From the NCBI GenBank assembly GCA_019348095.1, contig JAHWKC010000176.1, positions 1-5,344 on the forward strand: a stretch of 5,344 nucleotides of DNA. The letters are read 5' to 3'. This document shows positions 1 to 5,035 of the stretch, in pieces (the stretch's first letter is position 1; every line of letters starts with the position of its first letter). Position numbers and translations under genes: made by a program. Below the pieces are notes generated by a model, which did no database searches, was not told the DNA's origin, and saw nothing but the letters and a program-made list of their open reading frames with translations. The DNA comes from Pseudomonadota bacterium. Lineage in GTDB: Bacteria > Pseudomonadota > Gammaproteobacteria > Xanthomonadales > Xanthomonadaceae.

Positions 1-200
1 TGCCGCACGCCTTCTCCGACCATCACCGCTACAGCGCATCGGACTTCGAATTCGGCAGCCGCCTGCCGGTGCTGATGACCGAGAAGGACGCGGTCAAGTG
101 CACCGAGTTCGTCACCGACCTGCACTACAGCGTGCCGGTGCGCGCCGAACTGCCCGAAGCGTTCTGGATATCGCTGCTGGACCGGCTGGGCGGCAAGTAG
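1..200 (+). CDS. lpxK: Tetraacyldisaccharide 4'-kinase LpxK, C-terminal end (5' part outside window)
   Basis: LpxK phosphorylates the 4' position of the lipid A disaccharide at the inner face of the cytoplasmic membrane, giving lipid IVA. Only the last 65 residues are present, read in frame from position 3 to a TAG at 198-200. They include an F-S-D-H-H-R-Y segment and the family's very conserved [10 protein letters not shown] block, followed by a variable tail ending LDRLGGK. The order and spacing of these blocks match the C-terminus of LpxK as known from E. coli. It lies upstream of kdsB in the same direction, which fits the msbA-lpxK-kdsB grouping seen in many gammaproteobacteria. Nothing looks broken; the truncation is the window edge. 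Confidence 0.93.
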   Translation, partial: PHAFSDHHRYSASDFEFGSRLPVLMTEKDAVKCTEFVTDLHYSVPVRAELPEAFWISLLDRLGGK

Positions 201-238
201 CCACGCACACGGCATCCCCTTGAAATAGAGGGGCAGGC

Positions 239-315
239 GATTTGCTGTTGCCGTTGTGAGCCAATCAAGAGCAAATCCTCCCCAACCCTCCTTTCCAAAA
301 GGAGGGAGCCTTTTT
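239..315. repeat. Two-dyad intergenic element between lpxK and kdsB; second dyad may terminate
   Basis: The spacer has two inverted repeats. The first is an exact 8-bp pair, gatttgct at 239-246 and agcaaatc at 270-277, separated by 23 bases. The second is an exact 9-bp hairpin, ccctccttt at 286-294 and aaaggaggg at 298-306 with a 3-base loop, followed after four bases by five T at 311-315. The hairpin plus T run could act as a weak rho-independent terminator for lpxK. The composition (an AAATCCTCCCCAACC lead-in, then a pyrimidine/purine hairpin) resembles dispersed intergenic palindromes I associate with Lysobacter and relatives; that link is from memory and needs a genome search. I see no clear promoter for kdsB in 201-365. 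Confidence 0.6.
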
Positions 316-365
316 CCAGAGAAGGGTGCAACGGCTCGCCCCGTCGCCATGCCAGAATCACCGCC

Positions 366-1139
366 ATGACCCCGCCACCGGACTTCATCGTCGCCATTCC
401 GGCCCGCTTCGCCGCCTCGCGCCTGCCGGGCAAGCCGCTGCGCGAGCTCGGCGGCGAGCCCCTCGTGCGCCATGTCGCGCGCCGCGCGCTTGCGGCCGGC
501 GCGCGCGAGGTGTGGGTCGCGGCCGACGACGATCGCATCGCGCAGGCGCTGTCCGACAGCGGCGTGCGTGTCGCGATGACCTCGTCCGATCACGCCTCGG
601 GCACCGACCGACTCGCCGAATGCGCGCGCGTTGCCGGCTGGAGCGACGACACCCTGGTGGTCAACCTGCAGGGCGACGAACCTTTCGCCCCGGCCGCCGG
701 CATCAACGCGGTCGCGGCGCTGCTGCGCGACAGCGGCGCCGACATGGCGACGCTGGCCGCGCCGATCGAAACCACGGAAGCCCTGTTCGATCCCAACACC
801 GTAAAGCTGGTCCTGGCGGCCGACGGCGATGCGCTGTATTTCAGCCGCGCGCCCCTGCCGTGGCCGCGCGATGCGTTCGCGCACGACCGCGGGCGCTTGC
901 CCGGCGGCGATCACTGGCTGCGCCACATCGGCATCTACGGCTACCGCGCCGGATTCCTCAAGCATTTCGCATCACTGCCGGCCGGCCGGCTCGAGCGGGT
1001 CGAGTCGCTGGAGCAATTGCGCGCACTCGAAGCCGGCCACCGGATCGCGGTGGCAATGACGCCCGAACCGTTCCCGCCGGGTGTCGATACGCCCGATGAC
1101 CTCGCCCGCGCAGAAGCACGGCTGGTCGCGCATGGCTGA
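366..1139 (+). CDS. kdsB: 3-deoxy-manno-octulosonate cytidylyltransferase (CMP-Kdo synthetase)
   Basis: KdsB couples Kdo to CTP in the cytoplasm, giving CMP-Kdo and pyrophosphate. CMP-Kdo is the donor for the inner-core sugars of lipopolysaccharide. The 257-residue product has the usual length and the family motifs in order: [13 protein letters not shown] at residues 11-23 (nucleotide-binding loop), DHASGTDR at 75-82, VNLQGDEPF at 99-107 with the metal-binding Asp104, YFSRAPLPW at 158-166, HIGIYGYR at 187-194, LEQLRALE at 215-222 and GVDTPDDL at 239-246. The ATG at 366 is chosen because the first motif begins about ten residues in, as in relatives. No good Shine-Dalgarno precedes it. The stop overlaps the next gene by 8 bases. 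The neighbour lpxK acts in the same pathway. Confidence 0.97.
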   Translation: MTPPPDFIVAIPARFAASRLPGKPLRELGGEPLVRHVARRALAAGAREVWVAADDDRIAQALSDSGVRVAMTSSDHASGTDRLAECARVAGWSDDTLVVNLQGDEPFAPAAGINAVAALLRDSGADMATLAAPIETTEALFDPNTVKLVLAADGDALYFSRAPLPWPRDAFAHDRGRLPGGDHWLRHIGIYGYRAGFLKHFASLPAGRLERVESLEQLRALEAGHRIAVAMTPEPFPPGVDTPDDLARAEARLVAHG

Positions 1140-1611
1140 ACCGCTGCGACTGCTGGTCATCTGTCTGGGCAACATCTGCCGCTCGCCGATGGCCGAGGGC
1201 GTGCTGCGCGCGCGCATCGAGGACTCGCCGCTGGCCGGGCGGGTTGAGCTGGACTCGGCCGGTACCGGCGACTGGCACGTCGACTGCTGCCCGGATGCGC
1301 GGGCGATCGCCAGCGCCGCCGGGCACGGCATCGACATCAGCGGCTTGCGCGGCCGCCAGCTGACGCGCGAGGATTTCAATCGCTTCGATTGGCTGCTGTG
1401 CGCTGATCGCAGCAATCTGGCCAATGCGCGGGCGCTCGCGCCGCCCGGCACCCGCGACAAGGCCGCGTTGCTGCTGGAATGGGCCGGGGTCGAGCGCGGC
1501 GGCGAAATCCCGGACCCCTACACCGGCGGTCCGGAGCAGTTCGAATACGTCTGGCGGCTGCTCGATCGCGCCGCCGACGGCGTGGTGGCACGCCTGCAGC
1601 GCGAGTCCTGA
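1132..1611 (+). CDS. Low-molecular-weight protein-tyrosine phosphatase
   Basis: This cytoplasmic enzyme family hydrolyses phosphotyrosine through a cysteinyl-phosphate intermediate. The 159-residue product shows the full signature: the P-loop CLGNICRS at residues 11-18, with nucleophile Cys11, neighbour Cys16 and Arg17; SAGTGDWHV at 42-50; and the general-acid loop DPY at 128-130. The length is normal for the family. The ATG at 1132 places the P-loop ten residues from the start, as in relatives. A GTG at 1081 would add 17 unrelated residues inside kdsB. The start lies in the last codons of kdsB (8-base overlap), so translation is probably coupled and the two genes share a transcript. The substrate is unknown. 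Wzb-type relatives dephosphorylate polysaccharide tyrosine kinases, so a surface-polysaccharide role is an inference from position only. A Cys52-Cys53 pair after the WHV motif is unusual. Confidence 0.93.
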   Translation: MAEPLRLLVICLGNICRSPMAEGVLRARIEDSPLAGRVELDSAGTGDWHVDCCPDARAIASAAGHGIDISGLRGRQLTREDFNRFDWLLCADRSNLANARALAPPGTRDKAALLLEWAGVERGGEIPDPYTGGPEQFEYVWRLLDRAADGVVARLQRES

Positions 1612-1627
1612 CCCCGCGCACGATGTT

Positions 1628-1710
1628 TTGTAGGAGCGGCTTCAGCCGCGATTCGTAAACGCGGCGCAACCAACCCGCGCATCAGATCGCGGCTGAAGCC
1701 GCTCCTACAA
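1628..1710. repeat. REP doublet (BIME-like): perfect 25-bp inverted repeat with GTAG heads
   Basis: Bases 1628-1652 and 1686-1710 are exact reverse complements over 25 bp, separated by 33 bases. Each arm holds its own hairpin, gcggct-tc-agccgc, at 1637-1650 in the left arm. The left copy has GTAG at 1630-1633 and the right copy the matching CTAC at 1705-1708. This is the layout of REP elements moved by RAYT (TnpA-REP) transposases; GTAG-headed palindromes of this kind are known to be abundant in Stenotrophomonas maltophilia. The element starts 17 bases after the phosphatase stop codon. It could stabilise the 3' end or limit transcription, but there is no T run for a standard terminator. Confidence 0.85.
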
Positions 1711-1929
1711 CAGCAAGCGCGCAGCAGCACGCCCCGCAACAGCACGCCCGCACTTGCGCTGCCGCATAATCGGCCCCATTCCTGAGCCGATGTTTTCGCC
1801 GTCGATGGTCGCGTCCCGCACGCCTGGTGCGTTCCAGTACTCCGCTCCGGTTGCGCTCTGGCGCAAGCGCCCGTGCGGCCCTGCCTGCGCCCGGCCCTCG
1901 GGCTGGGGAGCGGCGTCGGGAGAAGGGAG
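1711..1929 (+). promoter_or_regulatory. uvrC leader: -10-like box, short hairpin, ribosome binding site
   Basis: This is the rest of the 318-base gap upstream of uvrC. It holds a short direct repeat (CAGCACGCCC at 1725-1734 and 1740-1749), a -10-like CATAAT at 1765-1770 without a convincing -35, a hairpin ttgcgc-tctg-gcgcaa at 1851-1866, and a purine-rich tract at 1918-1929. Within that tract GGGAG at 1918-1922 is seven bases before the GTG at 1930, a good Shine-Dalgarno that supports this start. An ATG at 1790 opens a 47-codon frame, described among the findings. A promoter for uvrC should lie here because the REP doublet separates uvrC from the upstream operon, but I cannot place it firmly. 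Confidence 0.35.
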
Positions 1930-3897
1930 GTGAGCGGCACTAAAAAGCCCCCGGTATTCGACGGCAGGGCGTTCGCCCGCGGCCTCAGCACCGCGCCGGG
2001 CGTGTACCGCATGATCGGCAGCGATGACGGCGTGCTCTACGTCGGCAAGGCCAGCGCGCTGAAGAACCGGGTCGGCAGCTACTTCAACGCCACGCCCAAA
2101 TCCGCGCGCATCACCACGATGCTGAACCAGGTCGCGCGCATGGAGGTCACGGTCACCCGCACCGAGTCCGAGGCGTTGATCCTGGAGAACGAACTCATCA
2201 AGTCGCTGAAGCCGCGCTACAACGTGCTGCTGCGCGACGACAAGAGTTACCCCTACGTGCTGCTGACCAACGAGACCTGGCCGCGTATCGCCATGCACCG
2301 GGGCCCGCGCGCGATCCCTGGACGCTACTTCGGCCCCTACGCGAGCGTCGGCGCGGTGCGCGAGACGCTGAACCTGATGCACAAGCTGTTCAAGCTGCGC
2401 AGTTGCGAGGACAGCGTGTTCCGCAATCGCTCGCGGCCTTGCCTGCAACACCAGATCGGGCGCTGCACTGCGCCCTGCGTCGGCCTGGTGCCGGCGCGCG
2501 AGTATGCCGAGAACGTACGCCGCGCGTGTCTGTTCCTGGACGGCCGCAGCGACGAGCTCACCGACCAGCTCGGCCGCGGAATGGAAGCGGCCAGCGAGCG
2601 GCTCGACTTCGAGGAGGCCGCGCGCCTGCGCGATCTGGTGACTTCGATCCGCAGCCTGCAGGCGCGGCAGTATGTCGACGGGCGCGCCGCCGACCTGGAC
2701 GTGCTTGCCGTCGCGATGCAGGGCGCCGCAGCCTGCGTGCTGCTGCTGGCTTTCCGCGACGGGCGCAATCTCGGCACCCGCGCCTTCTTCCCCCGGACCA
2801 ACGGCAGCGACAACCCGGCCGAGGTGCTGGCGGCCTTTGTCTCGCAGTACTACGGCGAGCAGCTCCCGCCGAAGGAAATCGTGCTCGATCGCGACATCCC
2901 CGATCGCGAACTGATCGAACATGCGCTGTCGGCCGCCGGCGAGCGCCGTGTGCAGATCCGGTCCAGCGTGCGCAGCGAACGTGCCGGCTACGTCGAAATG
3001 GCCCGACGCAACGCCGAGCTCGCGCTGGCCAGCGAACGTACCAGCCATGCCGCCCAGCACGCCCGTGCCGACGGGCTGCGCGATCTGCTCGGCATGGCCG
3101 CGCTGCCATCGCGGATCGAATGCTTCGACATCAGCCACACCATGGGTGAGGCCACGGTGGCCTCGTGCGTGGTGTTCGACGCCGAAGGCCCGCTGCGCGG
3201 CCAGTACCGCCGCTACAACATCACCGGGATCGAGCCGGGCGACGACTACGCCGCCATGCACCAGGCGATCGGGCGCCGGTTCAAACGCGCGGTGGACGAG
3301 CGCGCCGGTGGCAAGGAAGGCGTACTGCCCGACGCGCTGCTGATCGACGGCGGCGCAGGTCAGGTCGCGCAGGCGCGCGCCGTTCTGGAAGAGCTCGGGA
3401 TCGAGGACGTGGCGTTGGTCGGCGTCGCGAAGGGACCGGCCCGTCGTCCCGGCGACGAGGAACTGCTGCTGCCCGGCGCCGATGGCCAGCCGGGCCGCTG
3501 CGTGCGGCCGGGCGCGGAATCGCCGGCGTTGCAGCTGATCCAGCAGGTGCGCGACGAGGCCCACCGCTTCGCGATCACCGGCCATCGCGGGCGCCGCCAG
3601 AAAACCCGCAGCAGCAGCCGCCTGGAGGATATTCCCGGCATCGGCCCGCGCCGGCGCGCCAACCTGTTGCGGCACTTCGGTGGATTGGGCGGGCTCAAGG
3701 GGGCGGGGGTCGAGGAGATCGCGCGGGTCGACGGCGTCAACGACGCGCTCGCCGAGCGCATCTATGCGACCCTGCACGGACTGGAAGTGGTCGGGCGCGC
3801 CGTGGAAGGGCGTGAGGTGGAAGGACGCGACGTGGACGGACCTGCGTCGGCAGCTGCCACGCCTGCACCCAAGAGCGATTCGCGGAGCGAGCAATGA
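1930..3897 (+). CDS. uvrC: UvrABC excinuclease subunit C
   Basis: UvrC makes both incisions in nucleotide excision repair after UvrB is loaded on damaged DNA. The 655-residue product has all the domains. An N-terminal GIY-YIG nuclease (about 20-100) has GVY at 24-26, YVG at 37-39, Arg47 and Glu86. Four cysteines, 159, 171, 179 and 183, have the spacing reported to hold an iron-sulfur cluster in E. coli UvrC. A UvrB-binding UVR motif sits at about 208-243. The RNase H-like second nuclease has Asp400 (CFDISHT), Asp473 (LIDGG) and His545, and helix-hairpin-helix repeats lie at 565-617. Residues 618-655 extend past the usual end and include three RxV(E/D)G repeats at 623-637. The GTG at 1930 is preferred for its GGGAG site and because SxxxFDGRAF matches relatives; a GTG at 1873 would add 19 residues of poor fit. 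The stop overlaps pgsA. Confidence 0.97.
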   Translation: MSGTKKPPVFDGRAFARGLSTAPGVYRMIGSDDGVLYVGKASALKNRVGSYFNATPKSARITTMLNQVARMEVTVTRTESEALILENELIKSLKPRYNVLLRDDKSYPYVLLTNETWPRIAMHRGPRAIPGRYFGPYASVGAVRETLNLMHKLFKLRSCEDSVFRNRSRPCLQHQIGRCTAPCVGLVPAREYAENVRRACLFLDGRSDELTDQLGRGMEAASERLDFEEAARLRDLVTSIRSLQARQYVDGRAADLDVLAVAMQGAAACVLLLAFRDGRNLGTRAFFPRTNGSDNPAEVLAAFVSQYYGEQLPPKEIVLDRDIPDRELIEHALSAAGERRVQIRSSVRSERAGYVEMARRNAELALASERTSHAAQHARADGLRDLLGMAALPSRIECFDISHTMGEATVASCVVFDAEGPLRGQYRRYNITGIEPGDDYAAMHQAIGRRFKRAVDERAGGKEGVLPDALLIDGGAGQVAQARAVLEELGIEDVALVGVAKGPARRPGDEELLLPGADGQPGRCVRPGAESPALQLIQQVRDEAHRFAITGHRGRRQKTRSSSRLEDIPGIGPRRRANLLRHFGGLGGLKGAGVEEIARVDGVNDALAERIYATLHGLEVVGRAVEGREVEGRDVDGPASAAATPAPKSDSRSEQ

Positions 3898-4463
3898 AGT
3901 TGACGGTTCCGACCATGCTGACCCTGCTGCGGATCGTGCTGATCCCGGTGCTGGTGCTGGTCTTTTTTCTGCCGTTCAAGTGGACCAACATCGCGGCTGC
4001 GTCGATCTTCGCATTCGCCTCGATCACCGACTGGCTCGACGGCTGGATCGCGCGGCGCTGGAACCAGTTCTCCGCATTCGGCGCCTTCCTCGATCCGGTC
4101 GCCGACAAGCTGATGGTCGCCGTCGCGCTGATGCTGATCGTGCAGAAACATCCCACCATCTGGATGACGCTGTGGGCGGCGGTGATCATCGGCCGGGAAA
4201 TCGCGGTGTCGGCGCTGCGCGAATGGATGGCCGAGCTGGGCCAGCGCGCCAAGGTCAAGGTGGCCTCGATCGGCAAGATCAAGACCATCGTGCAGATGCT
4301 CGCGCTGATCTTCCTGCTGTATCAGGACCCGTTCATCGGACTGCCGATCTTCGTGATCGGCGAGTGGCTGCTGGCGGCCGCCGCGCTGCTGACGCTGTGG
4401 TCCGGCCTGGCCTACCTGCATGCGGCCTGGCCGACGCTGCGCGAGGACGGAAATAGGAGTTGA
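3894..4463 (+). CDS. pgsA: CDP-diacylglycerol--glycerol-3-phosphate 3-phosphatidyltransferase
   Basis: PgsA transfers the phosphatidyl group of CDP-diacylglycerol to glycerol-3-phosphate, giving phosphatidylglycerol phosphate, the committed step to phosphatidylglycerol and cardiolipin. The 189-residue product carries an intact CDP-alcohol phosphatidyltransferase signature, D46-x2-D49-G50-x2-A53-R54-x8-G63-x3-D67-x3-D71, which binds the metal and CDP. Hydrophobic stretches at about 7-27, 31-45, 73-85, 90-107, 130-143 and 154-175 fit an integral inner-membrane protein with six spans. The ATG overlaps the uvrC stop as ATGA, and GGAG at 3884-3887 sits six bases upstream, so the pair is co-transcribed and probably coupled. 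The uvrC-pgsA pairing is the one found in E. coli and many relatives. The TGA stop at 4461-4463 lies inside the promoter of the following tRNA. Confidence 0.96.
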   Translation: MKLTVPTMLTLLRIVLIPVLVLVFFLPFKWTNIAAASIFAFASITDWLDGWIARRWNQFSAFGAFLDPVADKLMVAVALMLIVQKHPTIWMTLWAAVIIGREIAVSALREWMAELGQRAKVKVASIGKIKTIVQMLALIFLLYQDPFIGLPIFVIGEWLLAAAALLTLWSGLAYLHAAWPTLREDGNRS

Positions 4464-4487
4464 CACAATGGCTTCCATGCCTAAAAT
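4460..4487 (+). promoter_or_regulatory. Sigma-70 type promoter for the tRNA cluster, overlapping the pgsA stop
   Basis: A perfect -35 hexamer TTGACA at 4460-4465 and a -10 TAAAAT at 4482-4487 (five of six consensus bases) are separated by 16 bases. The -35 shares its TTGA with the last base of pgsA's final sense codon plus its stop. A start near 4494-4496 would leave only a few bases before the tRNA-Gly 5' end at 4500. The G/C-rich bases just after the -10 (4488-4495) look like the discriminator of stringently controlled stable-RNA promoters; that last point is inference. Confidence 0.82.
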
Positions 4488-4499
4488 GGCGGCTCCTCA

Positions 4500-4575
<76 letters not shown>

Positions 4576-4600
4576 GTTTTGAGGGTTGATCTCTCAGTCA

Positions 4601-4629
4601 AAGCCCCGCTCGCCGGGGTTTTGTTTTTT
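4601..4629 (+). terminator. Rho-independent terminator after tRNA-Gly
   Basis: An 8-bp stem pairs aagccccg (4601-4608) with the bases at 4614-4621 around a 5-base loop, with one G-U pair. It leads into a T-rich run broken by one G (4619-4629). It lies 25 bases past the CCA end and would end or weaken transcripts from pgsA or the tRNA-Gly promoter before tRNA-Cys. Confidence 0.8.
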
Positions 4630-4650
4630 CAGGCGGTCGCATCCGATGGG

Positions 4651-4683
4651 GTGCAGCACGGATGTTTCGTGCATCCGCTGCAC
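4651..4683. repeat. Inverted repeat in the Gly-Cys tRNA spacer
   Basis: An outer 7-bp pair, gtgcagc (4651-4657) and gctgcac (4677-4683), encloses an inner 5-bp pair, ggatg (4660-4664) and catcc (4672-4676). There is a 2-base bulge on the left and a 7-base loop. The whole structure ends 27 bases before the tRNA-Cys gene. There is no T run, so it is not a second terminator. It could be an RNA processing hairpin or a protein-binding dyad. Confidence 0.65.
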
Positions 4684-4687
4684 GCGG

Positions 4688-4693
4688 TATTCT
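4688..4693 (+). promoter_or_regulatory. Possible -10 box for tRNA-Cys
   Basis: TATTCT at 4688-4693 matches the -10 consensus at four of six positions and would start a transcript about ten bases before tRNA-Cys. The best -35 spacing gives only a weak hexamer near 4665-4670 (TTTCGT). It is proposed because a terminator stands between tRNA-Gly and tRNA-Cys. The evidence is thin. Confidence 0.3.
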
Positions 4694-4710
4694 TCAGCGT
4701 GCAAGTCACC

Positions 4711-4784
4711 GGCCGGGTGGCAGAGTGGTTATGCAGCGGACTGCAAATCCGCGTACGCCGGTTCAATTCCGACCTCGGCCTCCA
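4711..4784 (+). tRNA. cysT: tRNA-Cys, anticodon GCA
   Basis: This 74-base cloverleaf has an encoded CCA at 4782-4784. The acceptor strands 4711-4717 and 4774-4780 pair throughout, with one G-U. The D stem is gca/tgc, and the anticodon stem gcgga/tccgc (4736-4740, 4748-4752) encloses anticodon GCA at 4743-4745. The T stem gccgg/ccgac has a C-A mismatch (4758 against 4772), and the T loop reads ttcaatt. It decodes UGU and UGC. The gene is otherwise complete and keeps the conserved second place in the Gly-Cys-Leu cluster. Confidence 0.96.
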
Positions 4785-4790
4785 GTTTGC

Positions 4791-4818
4791 AAGCCCCGCT
4801 ACGGCGGGGCTTTTTTTT
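4791..4818 (+). terminator. Strong rho-independent terminator after tRNA-Cys
   Basis: A perfect stem pairs aagccccgc (4791-4799) with the bases at 4804-4812 around a 4-base loop TACG. It is followed by an unbroken run of eight T at 4811-4818 that overlaps the end of the stem. It begins six bases after the CCA of tRNA-Cys. This is the clearest terminator in the window. Confidence 0.9.
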
Positions 4819-4854
4819 GCACGCATACCACGGCCCGAGCGTTCCGGCACCGGT

Positions 4855-4882
4855 CGCGCGTGCCGTAAGCTAGGCACGCGCG
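4855..4882. repeat. Perfect 10-bp inverted repeat just upstream of tRNA-Leu
   Basis: cgcgcgtgcc (4855-4864) and ggcacgcgcg (4873-4882) are exact reverse complements around an 8-base loop, gtaagcta. The right arm ends nine bases before the tRNA-Leu 5' end. There is no T run, so it is not a terminator. It may be a hairpin in the tRNA precursor leader or an operator. The loop holds a weak -10-like TAAGCT at 4866-4871. Confidence 0.75.
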
Positions 4883-4891
4883 CGGTTCACT

Positions 4892-4979
4892 GCCCGGATG
4901 GCGAAATCGGTAGACGCAGCAGACTTAAAATCTGTTTCCAGACCCTGGAGTGCGGGTTCAAGTCCCGCCGTCCGCACCA
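4892..4979 (+). tRNA. leuZ: tRNA-Leu, anticodon UAA, with a mispaired acceptor stem
   Basis: This 88-base class II tRNA has a long variable arm. The D stem gcg/cgc pairs, and the anticodon stem gcaga/tctgt encloses TAA at 4926-4928. The variable arm tccag/ctgga (4937-4941, 4945-4949) is perfect, and the T stem gcggg/cccgc with loop ttcaagt (4957-4963) is perfect. CCA is encoded at 4977-4979. The acceptor stem is the exception: gcccgga (4892-4898) faces cgtccgc (4969-4975), giving two Watson-Crick pairs, one G-U and four mismatches. The identity is secure from the anticodon, the arms and the conserved third place in the cluster. Whether the gene is functional is open; see findings. No intrinsic terminator with a T run follows. 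Confidence 0.88.
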
Positions 4980-4988
4980 CCTTCCGCA

Positions 4989-5018
4989 TCGGCTCCAGGC
5001 CATTGCGGCTGGAGCCGA
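4989..5018. other. Hairpin between tRNA-Leu and the convergent PilZ gene
   Basis: Bases 4989-4998 pair with 5009-5018 over 10 bp around a 10-base loop. The hairpin sits between two genes that end toward each other, the usual place for a shared terminator, but neither strand has a T run after it. It may work with Rho or act as a 3'-end stabiliser. Confidence 0.45.
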
Positions 5019-5035
5019 AGCCGATCTGAAGCGGC

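Noticed and set aside
326..1099. A 257-codon plus-strand frame overlapping kdsB in another phase
   Set aside because: The translation is Arg/Ala-rich with no motifs, while the kdsB frame carries every family motif over the same span.
1081..1131. GTG at 1081 as the phosphatase start
   Set aside because: It would add 17 residues deep inside kdsB before a P-loop that is normally within about ten residues of the start.
1725..1752. CAGCACGCCC direct repeat as a CRISPR or regulator array
   Set aside because: There are only two short copies in GC-rich DNA, with no spacer pattern.
1873..1929. GTG at 1873 as the uvrC start
   Set aside because: The added 19 residues do not look like a UvrC N-terminus, and GGGAG at 1918-1922 serves the GTG at 1930.
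1705..3894. A long open frame (729 codons) on the minus strand opposite uvrC
   Set aside because: It is an antisense shadow of GC-rich uvrC codons. It has no recognisable domain and low-complexity Ala/Arg/Gln-rich content, and the plus-strand frame has all UvrC catalytic motifs.
4866..4871. TAAGCT as a -10 box for tRNA-Leu
   Set aside because: Only about half the bases match the consensus and there is no -35 at proper spacing. It lies in the loop of a strong dyad and is mentioned only as a possibility.
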